Source: Polyangia bacterium (GTDB lineage Bacteria > Myxococcota_A > Polyangia > Polyangiales > Polyangiaceae). From it: a stretch of 13,901 bases of DNA. This document shows, one piece after another, positions 6,997 through 13,901 of this stretch. The notes under the pieces are model-generated. The model was given only the letters and a program-made list of their open reading frames with translations, was not told the DNA's origin and did no database searches. Each line of letters starts with the position of its first letter. Positions within the stretch are counted from its first letter, which is position 1. The DNA lies in assembly GCA_030433055.1 (NCBI GenBank), contig JAUILJ010000102.1, positions 1 to 13,901 of the forward strand. The letters are read 5' to 3'. The position numbers and the translations under genes are program-made.

Positions 6997-8113
6997 CGCG
7001 CCTGGTCTGAAGGCCAAGCCAAGCAAGACCACACGCGTCAAGGCGCCGCGGCGAGGTGAGAGCCTCCCCGTGGCGCTCGTCATTTCCGTGGGGTGTCCCG
7101 CGGGGATCGGCCCCGAGGTCGCCGTTGCGGCGGCCTATCGGCGCTCTCGATCGAAGCAGACCAGCGAACCCTGCGTCTTGGTCGCCGATCCAGGCACCGT
7201 GAAGCAAGCGTGCCGTTTGTTGGGGGTGAGGGAGAGCTGCCTCAGGCTGATGGAGCCGTCTGCCGATCTCGCAGAGCTGTGCGCACACAAACCAGGCGAG
7301 CTGTGGGTCCACGATCCAGGGGTGCGCGTCAGCGCACGAGACCGCAAACCAGGTGCCCCCACGAAGCAATCCGGCCAAGCGCAGCTCGCCTGGGTCGAAG
7401 CAGGCTATGCGTTGTGCAAGCGGCTCGGACGCGCTGCGCTCGTCACCGGGCCTGTCAGCAAGGCGGCTATCGCCGCCTCAGGCAGCCCCGGCGCCGAGCA
7501 CTTCCTCGGTCACACCGAGTGGCTCCAGGCGCTCGACCACGCAGCGAGCAGCGTGATGTGCTTCGCGGCCAAGGCGCTCACCACCAGTCTCGTGACCACT
7601 CACCTCCCACTGCACGACGTCTCGGACGCTATCCGCGAGGAATCGGTTGCCGAGTCGATCTTGGCGCTCGCCGAGCTGGTGCAGGCGCTCGGCAAGCAGA
7701 GGCCCGAGCTGGCGGTGTGTTCGCTGAATCCCCACGCAGGCGAGAGTGAGCTGTTGGGCAGTGAGGAGCGCCTCGCGATCGTTCCCGGGATCCAGCGGGC
7801 GAAAGCCAAGCTCGGGCGAAGGGTGAAGGTGAGCGGACCGCTGGGCGCGGAGACGGCGTTCCGCAAGGCGCTCAAGGGCGAGTACGCGGGCGTCGTGGCG
7901 ATGTATCACGACCAAGCCACCATCCCGATGAAGCTGGTAGCCTTTGGAGACGCGGTGAACGTGACCGCAGGGCTCTCGATTGTGCGCACCAGTGTGGACC
8001 ACGGGACCGGGTATGACATCGCCTGGCGTAATGTCGCGGACCCGGCTGGGATGGCGGCCGCGCTCGACCTCGGCGCAGCCTTGGTCGAACAGCGCACCTC
8101 CAAGCGTCGCTAG
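6971..8113 (+). CDS. pdxA: 4-hydroxythreonine-4-phosphate dehydrogenase (PdxA family)
   Basis: PdxA oxidises 4-phosphohydroxy-L-threonine with NAD in the DXP-dependent route to pyridoxal phosphate, in the cytoplasm. The ATG at 6971 has GGTGA 8 nt upstream and gives 380 residues, against about 330 in typical PdxA. The excess is a Lys/Arg/Thr-rich N-terminal extension of about 35 residues. All three metal-ligand histidines are present: H181 (GHTEWL), H211 (TTHLPL) and H313 (MYHDQ). The LNPHAGE (252-258) and RTSVDHGTGYD (339-349) blocks are also intact. The N-terminal signature reads GCPAGIGPE (41-49), with Cys where GDPAGIGPE is usual. The start lies inside the regulator gene, suggesting translational coupling. 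The stop codon abuts that of the convergent hydrolase with no spacer. Confidence 0.93.
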   Translation: MTTRTSKIDAPGLKAKPSKTTRVKAPRRGESLPVALVISVGCPAGIGPEVAVAAAYRRSRSKQTSEPCVLVADPGTVKQACRLLGVRESCLRLMEPSADLAELCAHKPGELWVHDPGVRVSARDRKPGAPTKQSGQAQLAWVEAGYALCKRLGRAALVTGPVSKAAIAASGSPGAEHFLGHTEWLQALDHAASSVMCFAAKALTTSLVTTHLPLHDVSDAIREESVAESILALAELVQALGKQRPELAVCSLNPHAGESELLGSEERLAIVPGIQRAKAKLGRRVKVSGPLGAETAFRKALKGEYAGVVAMYHDQATIPMKLVAFGDAVNVTAGLSIVRTSVDHGTGYDIAWRNVADPAGMAAALDLGAALVEQRTSKRR

Positions 8114-8938
8114 TCAGTGGGGCGCGAGTTCGCCGACCAGAATCTCCAGCAAGCCTTCTGGGTTGTCGGCGTGCACCCAGTGCCCAGAGCCTGCGAGTTC
8201 GTGCAGCTGGACCCGGGTCGGCCTGGGCAGCGCCTGTGCCCTGCGTACGTCTTCCGCGCTGAAGCGATCGCTGTTCAATGCTCGCAACAGGTGAATGTCT
8301 GGTGTGCCTCGCCGCGCCTCGAGCCACGGCCACATATCCTGCTGGAAATAATCCTCGAGCAGCTCACCGATCACGTTCAGGTCGAAGGCCCAGTCGTAGG
8401 CCTCGCCTTCGCGCCTCAAGTTGGTGGTCATCCAGCGAGCGATCCCGGTGGCGATGCCACGACTCTGGAGCGCTTCGAGCATCGCCTCGCGGCTAGGGAA
8501 GGGCGTCGGCACCTCGAGCAGGGTGCGGTAGACATGCCCCACTTCACCTCCGTCGGCTTCCCGCTTGATGCCGGGTGTGGAGTCGAGCGCCCACGCCTGA
8601 CGCAATCCTTGAGGAAACGCCTGGGCGAACATGAGCGCCACCTTGCCGCCGAACGAGTGACCGATGACCACGTCTGGCTGGAGCTTCATGTCGCGCAAGG
8701 CGCGATCGACGTCTTCCACGCATGCTTGGACGCTATGAGGGCCGCCGACGCTGCGAGCGTACTCTGCAGAGTCCCCGTGGCCACGCAGATCGAAGAGCAC
8801 CACTCGAGTCCCTGGCAAGCGCTCGACCAGGCGCCGGCCGAGGCCTCGCAAGTTACCGCCTGAGCCCAGAATACCGTGGAGCAAGACGATGCACCGGGAG
8901 GCACTCTCGGAGCCGAGCAAGTTCGAGGCGAGCTGCAT
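8114..8938 (-). CDS. Alpha/beta-hydrolase, YbfF/ABHD11-like esterase
   Basis: The protein has 274 residues with the alpha/beta-hydrolase order of motifs. The oxyanion HG is at 21-22 (VLLHGILGSGGNL), FDLRGHGDS follows beta-4, the nucleophile S95 is in GHSFGG, D119 lies 24 residues later where ABHD11-type enzymes carry their acid, and the catalytic His is in GSGHWVHADNP (H253). The GHWVHA block is characteristic of the YbfF/ABHD11 branch, which hydrolyses acyl esters or thioesters; the physiological substrate is unknown. The ATG at 8938 is chosen because the distance to the HG motif (about 20 residues) matches E. coli YbfF. In-frame starts at ATG 8971 and GTG 9007 are possible but would bring the gene closer to, or overlap, the divergent methyltransferase. 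No signal peptide is seen. The gene is convergent with pdxA. Confidence 0.88.
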   Translation of the reverse strand: MQLASNLLGSESASRCIVLLHGILGSGGNLRGLGRRLVERLPGTRVVLFDLRGHGDSAEYARSVGGPHSVQACVEDVDRALRDMKLQPDVVIGHSFGGKVALMFAQAFPQGLRQAWALDSTPGIKREADGGEVGHVYRTLLEVPTPFPSREAMLEALQSRGIATGIARWMTTNLRREGEAYDWAFDLNVIGELLEDYFQQDMWPWLEARRGTPDIHLLRALNSDRFSAEDVRRAQALPRPTRVQLHELAGSGHWVHADNPEGLLEILVGELAPH

Positions 8939-9032
8939 GCAACGCCTAGTAATCGGGAACTTCGGGGTCATCAACTCGGGGCGCCACTCGAGGGCGCTCG
9001 ACGCCACTCGGCGCCTGGACTATCCGAGCAGG

Positions 9033-11057
9033 GTGCCGAGCGACCTCGACACTGCTTCCTCCGACGCGCTGCTGCGGGGCTGGCTGAGCTGTCTCGAGCG
9101 CGCGGCGAAGCGAGCTTCTCGGAGCCCCGACGTGTGGTCCAGCTGGGCCCTGGTATGGCTCGGGGCCGGGCTCGCCGCGCGCCGTGGACTCGTGCCCTCA
9201 CCCCCTGATCCCGAGCACGCGGGGCCAGCGGAGTGGCTGGAGGTCGCTCGAAGTGCGCCGGCTCTGGCTGGCGCTCGGCTCTTGACGGCGGATTTCGAGC
9301 CGGGGTTGCTCGATGCCCTCGATCATCATTCCAGGGGGAAATGTATGGAGGCCTTCGCGCGCTTGCTCGACGCGGACTCCAGCGTGGAGGTCTTGGGGCG
9401 CGCCCACGAGCGCCTGCTCGAGTGGGCGACTGTTGGCGTTCAGAGGCGGCGCAGCGGGAGCTTCTACACCCCACCAGCGGTGTGCGCGCTGATCGCCGAG
9501 CGTGCGCTGGCACCCTTCGCTGAGGCCCATGAGCCACCGCGGGTGTGTGATCCTGCGGTGGGTGGCGGTGCGTTCTTGCTGGCGTGCCTGCGCCATCTGG
9601 CGCCCGATGCGCAGGATGGCGAGCGCCGCATGGCGGTCGTTGGGCGCTTGCTTGGGGTGGACAGGTCGACGCAGGCCCTGGCGGTCGCGGAGCTTTCCAT
9701 ATGGCTCGAGCTGGGGCAGGCTGAGCTTCCGATAGCGAACCTCCCAGCGCAGCTCCTGCTTGGAGACTCACTCGATCTCGATTTGAATCCTCAGGGAAAT
9801 AAGTATGGCTGGTCGTGGGAGCGCCTGCTCGCCTGTTCGGCTCCCGGCGGCTTCGATCTGGTGATTGGGAACCCGCCTTGGGTAGCGTTCGCCGGGCGTG
9901 CGGCACAGCCGCTACCCCCGGATCAGCGCAAGCGCTACGCGAAACACTTCAAGGCCTGGCGTGGCTACCCCACACTTCATGGCTTGTTCGTTGAGCTCGC
10001 GAGTAAGCTCGCCCCGAATGGTCGCGTTGCGCTGCTCTTGCCTAGCCCGGTGGCCGATCTGCAGGGTTATCGCGCGGTGCGTGCGGTCGCCACCTCGAGT
10101 CATCGCCTGGTTTTGCCCCTGCCGGAGCTCGGCGCCGACGCGTTCGCTGGGGTCACGCAGCCGAGCTTTGGTCTGCTGCTCGAGCCTGCCAGTTCGGGCG
10201 AGGGGAGCGCGGCGCCCTGGCGCCTGGTGGAGCGGCAGTCGAGGTCTAGCGACGCAAGCGAGGTGAGCATACCAGACGTCCTGGGGCGCCTCGCCGAGCT
10301 ACCCGCGTTGCCAGCTGGGTGTTTTGGGGAGCGTGGCTTCCAGAGCGCGGGAGAGATCAGTCGACAGTTGTTTCACCGCGGCAGCGAACCCAGAGGTGAG
10401 TTCGTGCTCGGCTTGCTCGAAGGCAAGGACGTTCAGGAGTTTCGCCTGGGGCCGACGCGGCTGTTTCTCAAGCCCGACGCCGAGGTGCTGGGGCGCAGCA
10501 AGACCAAGCTGAGGCACGCGGCTGCCTACGAAGCCGTCGATTTCGTGGTCCGTCAGACGGCGTCTCATCCGATCGCGGCGCTGCACGATGGTCGCTACTT
10601 CCGCAACACGCTGCTCGCAGGATTCGCGGTGGCAGACTTCTCAGCTGAGCTGCTCGTCGGGTTGCTCAACTCCACGCTCTACCGGGCTCTGCATGTCGCG
10701 CAGAACCGCGATGTGCGTCAGAAGGTGTTTCCGCAGGTGAAGATCCGCCAGCTGCGGGCGTTGCCCGCACCTCCCGCCGACGGGATGCGGCGCCGAGCCA
10801 TCGAGGAGCTCGTGCTGCGCGCGTCGGCACCGAACGGCACGCCGGCTCGGCAAGCGTTGCTCACTCGTCGCCTCGACGAGCAAGTGTTCGAGCTGTTCGG
10901 GTTCGATACCGCGGGCCAGAACGCGGTGTACGCGTTCTTGCGTCGAGTTGCGCCGCGGGCCCTGGCCTCCCGCGATTCAGCCCTGGAGCTCTCCGGGCAG
11001 ATCCCCAACGAAGGTCAGCAACGTCGCGAGCAGCGCCACCACTCCGATCCCCAATAG
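9033..11057 (+). CDS. Solitary Eco57I/TaqI-type N6-adenine DNA methyltransferase
   Basis: From GTG 9033 the protein has 674 residues. Motif X is SGSFYTPPAV (141-150), motif I is DPAVGGGAFLL (173-183), GVDRS and GDSL follow (about 208 and 244), and motif IV is NPPW (280-283), which marks an amino-methyltransferase acting on adenine N6. Residues about 440-600 look like the TaqI/Eco57I target-recognition region (VVRQTASHPIAAL at about 503-515, LLNSTLYRALH, FPQVKIRQLRALPAP). The first 140 residues are helical, with no PD-(D/E)XK nuclease motif that I can see. No restriction endonuclease, helicase or specificity subunit lies nearby, so it looks like an orphan methyltransferase, regulatory or a remnant of a defence system. 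The start is uncertain: the frame opens as far back as 8889, overlapping the divergent hydrolase, and no good Shine-Dalgarno sequence marks 9033. The C-terminal tail overlaps an antisense micro-ORF. Confidence 0.88.
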   Translation: MPSDLDTASSDALLRGWLSCLERAAKRASRSPDVWSSWALVWLGAGLAARRGLVPSPPDPEHAGPAEWLEVARSAPALAGARLLTADFEPGLLDALDHHSRGKCMEAFARLLDADSSVEVLGRAHERLLEWATVGVQRRRSGSFYTPPAVCALIAERALAPFAEAHEPPRVCDPAVGGGAFLLACLRHLAPDAQDGERRMAVVGRLLGVDRSTQALAVAELSIWLELGQAELPIANLPAQLLLGDSLDLDLNPQGNKYGWSWERLLACSAPGGFDLVIGNPPWVAFAGRAAQPLPPDQRKRYAKHFKAWRGYPTLHGLFVELASKLAPNGRVALLLPSPVADLQGYRAVRAVATSSHRLVLPLPELGADAFAGVTQPSFGLLLEPASSGEGSAAPWRLVERQSRSSDASEVSIPDVLGRLAELPALPAGCFGERGFQSAGEISRQLFHRGSEPRGEFVLGLLEGKDVQEFRLGPTRLFLKPDAEVLGRSKTKLRHAAAYEAVDFVVRQTASHPIAALHDGRYFRNTLLAGFAVADFSAELLVGLLNSTLYRALHVAQNRDVRQKVFPQVKIRQLRALPAPPADGMRRRAIEELVLRASAPNGTPARQALLTRRLDEQVFELFGFDTAGQNAVYAFLRRVAPRALASRDSALELSGQIPNEGQQRREQRHHSDPQ

Positions 11058-11063
11058 AATCAT
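10977..11063 (-). CDS. Candidate 28-residue single-pass membrane peptide
   Basis: ATG at 11063 opens 28 codons and ends in TGA (10979-10977). The peptide begins MILLGIGVVALLATLL, continues as a hydrophobic helix to about residue 19, and ends in an acidic, Gly/Pro-containing tail. AGGAGGT lies 5 nt upstream, the strongest ribosome-binding site in the window. The ORF is antisense to the last 27 codons of the methyltransferase, whose tail there is Gln/Arg/His-rich and probably unconserved. A longer reading back to a GTG at 11159 is possible, but its extra residues look random. I recognise no family. It could be a real small membrane protein, such as a regulator or type I toxin-like peptide, or a chance ORF. 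No convincing promoter was found upstream on the minus strand. Confidence 0.5.
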   Translation of the reverse strand: MILLGIGVVALLATLLTFVGDLPGELQG

Positions 11064-11304
11064 TCGGACCTCCTGGCCCTGCGGGTGTGTGGCAAGACCG
11101 TTGGTGGAGTGTTCGGCTCCCAGCCCGCGCGCGCAAGGCGACGACGGGGCTCGTGACACAGGGCTGACGCGCTGCAGATAAGGGCCTGGCGGTAGGCGAA
11201 TACGCTGCGAATTGGCTGGAGTCAGCGCTTGGTCGAGGCAGCGTCGTTTGCCCCTCCCTCGAGGGGATTGACCCTCCGGCTCCGCTGTCCAAGTGATCCA
11301 CGCT
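11058..11304. other. Intergenic region upstream of the PPOX gene
   Basis: These 247 bp separate the methyltransferase from the PPOX-fold gene. Apart from the 5' part of the micro-ORF and its ribosome site, I see one clear structure: an inverted repeat CCCCTC (11251-11256), loop CCTC, GAGGGG (11261-11266), which contains the 10-bp palindrome CCCTCGAGGG. It lies about 40 bp before the PPOX start and could be an operator. TTGACC at 11268-11273 is a possible -35 but lacks a good -10. Confidence 0.4.
11069..11074 (-). promoter_or_regulatory. Strong Shine-Dalgarno of the 28-codon ORF
   Basis: On the minus strand AGGAGG, extended to AGGAGGT, precedes the ATG at 11063 by 5 nt. It is much closer to consensus than the sites of the larger genes here, and it decides the start of the micro-ORF. 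Confidence 0.6.
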
Positions 11305-11703
11305 ATGGCGCAGATCCCAGAGAATTTTCAGGACCTCCTAACCAAGAAGCAAGCCTTCGCAAACCTGGCGACGTTGATGAAGGACGGCACGCCCCAAGTG
11401 ACTCCGGTGTGGGTCGACTTCGACGGTACCCACGTCTTGATCAACACCGCTGCGGGGCGTCTCAAGGACAAGAACATGCAGGCGCGCGACCAGGTCGGGT
11501 TGTCGGTCTCGGATCCGGAGAACCCGTATCGCTACCTGGGGATCCAGGGGAAGATCGTGGGGCGTACCGAGGAAGGCGCGGACGAGCACATCGACCGGAT
11601 GGCCATGCGCTACATGGGCAAGGAGAAGTACCCGTTTCGCGCCGAGGGCGAGGTTCGAGTGATCTACCGCGTCGAGCCACTCAAAGTGCACACCATGGGC
11701 TGA
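11305..11703 (+). CDS. PPOX-class (split-barrel) F420- or FMN-dependent oxidoreductase
   Basis: The protein has 132 residues, normal for the small single-domain pyridoxamine-phosphate-oxidase-like family. Characteristic stretches are FANLATLMKDGTPQVTPVWV (18-37), the cofactor-phosphate-binding NTAAGRLKDKN (46-56), DPENPYRYLGIQGKI (69-83) and a C-terminal VEPLKVHTMG. The family comprises dimeric cytoplasmic split-barrel proteins binding FMN or F420 and reducing small molecules; the substrate cannot be read from sequence. ATG 11305 is preferred over GTG 11293 because the peptide then starts as in relatives (MAQIPENFQDLL); AAGTGA lies 8 nt upstream. The next gene begins 35 bp after the stop on the same strand, so co-transcription is likely. 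Close relatives are often annotated F420-dependent, but no F420 biosynthesis gene is visible to settle the cofactor. Confidence 0.88.
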   Translation: MAQIPENFQDLLTKKQAFANLATLMKDGTPQVTPVWVDFDGTHVLINTAAGRLKDKNMQARDQVGLSVSDPENPYRYLGIQGKIVGRTEEGADEHIDRMAMRYMGKEKYPFRAEGEVRVIYRVEPLKVHTMG

Positions 11704-11738
11704 TCCGCGGGTGAGCTCGCGCTGATACCCTCGGGGGG

Positions 11739-13820
11739 ATGAAGCGCGAGCGCCAGACCTGGGGGTTGTCGAGCGTCGCCCGCTGCGCTCTCTTCGTGTG
11801 TTGCGCGCTGCTGACCTGCGCCTGCGATGCAAGCGACGGCGCTACCAGCCTTACCGGCGCTTCGAGTTCTGAAGCGCAGGTTCGCTTCGACCTGACTGAG
11901 CTGCGAGCTCACGAAGCCAAAGCGCGCGCAGGCCTGAAGCTAGAGTCACTCCAGGGGGCGGACGTGACCTCTGGGTCCGATCCCTATCAGCTGCTCGCGC
12001 TGGCCGCGGCGCCCGGGATGGTTGCGGGCCTCTTGCGAGGTAGCGACCAGCTGGTGGTGTTTGATGCCGCAGGGAAAGAACTTGCGCGCGGGGCGACGCC
12101 CCACGCTCCCTCCGCGATCGCCGAAGGGCCTGGTGCCCTGTGGGTTGTCTCGGAACTCAGTCGTGAGATCTGGAGCTATCCACTGAGCCAGGGTGGGGGC
12201 TTGGGTACGCCGAATCACCACCACCTGACGATGCCTGCCGCGTTGCGCGGGCTCGTGAACGCCGCGGGTCACTGGTACGCTAGCGACGAACTCGCAGGTG
12301 TCCTCGTGCGCCTCAATTTCTCAGGGGAAAATGTAGAGGCCGAGCCGATCGTCGGCTGCAAGGGCGCTCTGGGGGTGCGCGCCACGCCGCATTGGCTGGG
12401 CGTCGACTGCGTGCTCGAGCATCGGATCAAGCTCTTTCGCCTACCCGAGTCAGGGCCCTTGACGAAGGGCGCGGCGAGCCAGGAAATCGGCTCCGACGGG
12501 CCCTTTTGGGCGTTCGCGCTCTGGGAGTCGGAGCAGGCACTGGAGGTGGTCGCCAGCGGGGTAGAAGACGCGCCGCTGGATCGTACGATCGGATCTTTCG
12601 GCAACATCGACTCCTTTCTCTATAGTTTCCGTGTGGATTCTGATGGGGTCCGTCAGACCTCTGCGGTCAACGTTTCAGAGCTTGGCGTGGTGCTCCCAAA
12701 GGCGCTCTGGGTGGAGACCGGGCGCGGGGACGACCGGCGCGTTAGCTTTGCCGGCTACGCGACGTCCGGCCTCGTCGAGCTGTCGTGGACGCGAGCCGGA
12801 CTCACGCGGCCACGCAAAGCTCTGCGCGAGGTCCCTCCGGGCACGCGGGACCTGGTGCACCTGGGTGAAGCCTGGATGATCGCGAACCCACTGCTCGATG
12901 CTTGGGTCGAGGTGCGGGACGCAGGGAACGTTCGCTATCGTGAGGAAGCGAGTCCAGGACACGTTCGATCACCTGCGGTGCGTCTGGGCGAGGCGCTGTT
13001 CTTCACCACGTTGATGGCGCCGAAGAACGAGAGCAGGGGCAAGCTGAGTCGTTTCACCTGTGAGACGTGCCACTTCGAGGGCTACGGGGATGGTCGTGTC
13101 CATGCAACGGGTCGGGGGAAGATCACCGCGACCACCAAGCCTCTGCTCGGCCTCGTGGGTAACCGCCCTTACTTCACGCGCGCGCTCGACCGCGACCTGG
13201 CTCAGATGGTGAACAACGAGTTCCGAGTTGCAGGTGCGAACTCGGGCAGCTCCCCGACCTTCGACGCTCATCTCTCCGAGTGGCCCTGGCTCCGACAGCT
13301 GGGCGTTCGGCAAGTGGAGCTCAGCGCCGAGGCGTTGCGAGAGGCGCTGCTCGACTTCCTGGTCCAGTTCAACCATCGCCCCAATCCCTATCTGGCCGAG
13401 CGGCAAGCGGACGAGGGCCTCACGGAGACCGAAGCACGAGGCGCTAGCCTGTTCGCAGAGCACTGTGCAAGCTGCCATGCTCCGCGGCTCGAGGCCGCCA
13501 GGCCGGGGACGGCCGTCCCGGTGTCCGACTGGCCAATGGCGCTGCGACGAAACATGCCGCTGGTGTGGGCGAGCGCCGGCTATCAAGACACCGGAGTGGA
13601 GCCCCGGGTGCACCCGCTGGGCGGGCGCCCCTCCTCCTTGCGGCGGCTCTACAAGAAGGCCCCCTATTTCACCAATGGTGGCGCTCCGGATCTGGCAGGG
13701 GTGCTGACGCAGAGCGGCTACGTCGACGGCCGCTTCATCCATCAGGGGCTCCCCGCGTCGGGGACGCGTTTCACCAAAGTCGAGCGGTTGGCGCTGGAGC
13801 ACTTCCTGCGGCTGTTGTAG
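11739..13820 (+). CDS. Di-heme cytochrome lipoprotein: beta-propeller-like domain fused to MauG/cytochrome-c-peroxidase-like domain
   Basis: The protein has 693 residues. Residues 1-29 form a lipoprotein signal: basic start, hydrophobic stretch 13-25, then T26-C27-A28-C29 followed by Asp, which in other bacteria favours inner-membrane retention. Residues about 65-430 have repeated beta-strand-rich blades (LVVFDAAGKELARG, ALWVVSELSREIWSY, HWYASDELAGVLVRL) resembling a beta-propeller. The C-terminal third has two c-type heme motifs, CETCH (441-445) and CASCH (576-580), about 135 residues apart. After the second comes SSLRRLYKKAPYFTNGG (about 630-650), which resembles the PSLR...PYFHDG block of MauG/CcpA di-heme proteins. 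It should be exported, heme-loaded and membrane-anchored, acting as a peroxidase or an oxidase of an unknown substrate. The ATG is preceded directly by a G-run, so the ribosome site is poor. It is probably co-transcribed with the PPOX gene. Confidence 0.9.
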   Translation: MKRERQTWGLSSVARCALFVCCALLTCACDASDGATSLTGASSSEAQVRFDLTELRAHEAKARAGLKLESLQGADVTSGSDPYQLLALAAAPGMVAGLLRGSDQLVVFDAAGKELARGATPHAPSAIAEGPGALWVVSELSREIWSYPLSQGGGLGTPNHHHLTMPAALRGLVNAAGHWYASDELAGVLVRLNFSGENVEAEPIVGCKGALGVRATPHWLGVDCVLEHRIKLFRLPESGPLTKGAASQEIGSDGPFWAFALWESEQALEVVASGVEDAPLDRTIGSFGNIDSFLYSFRVDSDGVRQTSAVNVSELGVVLPKALWVETGRGDDRRVSFAGYATSGLVELSWTRAGLTRPRKALREVPPGTRDLVHLGEAWMIANPLLDAWVEVRDAGNVRYREEASPGHVRSPAVRLGEALFFTTLMAPKNESRGKLSRFTCETCHFEGYGDGRVHATGRGKITATTKPLLGLVGNRPYFTRALDRDLAQMVNNEFRVAGANSGSSPTFDAHLSEWPWLRQLGVRQVELSAEALREALLDFLVQFNHRPNPYLAERQADEGLTETEARGASLFAEHCASCHAPRLEAARPGTAVPVSDWPMALRRNMPLVWASAGYQDTGVEPRVHPLGGRPSSLRRLYKKAPYFTNGGAPDLAGVLTQSGYVDGRFIHQGLPASGTRFTKVERLALEHFLRLL

Positions 13821-13831
13821 GCCTCGCCTGT

Positions 13832-13846
13832 GGGGGTGTTTCCCCC
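13832..13846 (+). terminator. Possible weak terminator after the di-heme lipoprotein gene
   Basis: GGGGG (13832-13836), loop TGTTT and CCCCC (13842-13846) form a 5-bp G:C stem 11 bp after the stop codon, followed by GTCTTT. The T-tract is short, so strength is doubtful. A second inverted repeat, CCCGCT/AGCGGG with a CGACC loop, lies at 13884-13900 near the window edge. Confidence 0.4.
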
Positions 13847-13901
13847 GTCTTTGCAGTCGTGCAACCCTTGGATCCCCACCCCACCCGCTCGACCAGCGGG
13901 C

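Noticed and set aside
8117..8863. 248-codon plus-strand frame opposite the hydrolase
   Set aside because: The minus strand carries a complete alpha/beta-hydrolase with catalytic motifs; the plus frame is a composition-driven shadow.
8971..9906. 311-codon minus-strand frame opposite the methyltransferase
   Set aside because: The translation is Arg/Pro/Ala-rich with no domain, opposite conserved methyltransferase motifs.
9033..11057. A complete restriction, BREX or DISARM defence locus around the methyltransferase
   Set aside because: None of the neighbours is a nuclease, helicase, phosphatase or ATPase partner; flanking genes are metabolic or envelope genes.
11064..11159. Upstream extension of the 28-codon ORF to a GTG at 11159
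   Set aside because: The added residues look random and would bury the AGGAGGT site inside coding sequence.
11268..11296. Promoter for the PPOX gene (TTGACC with downstream AGTGAT/AAGTGA)
   Set aside because: The -35 is good, but no -10 at 16-18 bp spacing matches more than half the consensus.

Overview
The window is uniformly G+C-rich chromosomal DNA. Several features point to a myxobacterium of the Polyangiales/Sorangium type: Gly/Ser/Asn-rich tethers on surface lipoproteins, a very long TPR scaffold with a low-complexity middle, an OmpR-type regulator with a degenerate receiver, and a MauG-like di-heme lipoprotein. This assignment rests on protein style and composition only; no rRNA or marker gene is present. 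I see no tRNA, insertion sequence, CRISPR array or attachment site.

Left block (1-4590), all on the minus strand. Read in the direction of transcription: a four-helix HemJ-family membrane protein (4590-4171); a 280-bp gap with a hairpin, a sigma70-like promoter and a second perfect inverted repeat; a GTG-started 993-residue TPR protein (3890-909); and, 3 nt after its stop, a Cys-rich lipoprotein (905 to the window edge, no stop reached). The last two are almost certainly co-transcribed.

Middle block (4800-8113), plus strand. This is a tight three-gene unit with overlapping ends: tldD, an OmpR-type regulator whose receiver has lost its phosphorylation residues, and pdxA. The overlaps (23 and 26 nt) suggest translational coupling. 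pdxA meets the convergent YbfF/ABHD11-type hydrolase with no base between the stop codons.

Right block (8114-13901). The hydrolase (minus) is back to back with a solitary Eco57I/TaqI-type N6-adenine DNA methyltransferase (plus). Antisense to the methyltransferase tail lies a 28-codon membrane-peptide ORF with a near-perfect Shine-Dalgarno sequence. Then come a PPOX-fold flavin/F420 oxidoreductase and, 35 bp on, a 693-residue lipoprotein joining a probable beta-propeller to a MauG-like di-heme cytochrome domain.

Most genes are recognisable housekeeping or envelope functions. The parts that depart from expectation are the pseudo-receiver regulator inside the tldD-pdxA unit, the orphan methyltransferase with its antisense micro-ORF, the TPR scaffold paired with a repeat-tethered lipoprotein, and the propeller-cytochrome fusion.
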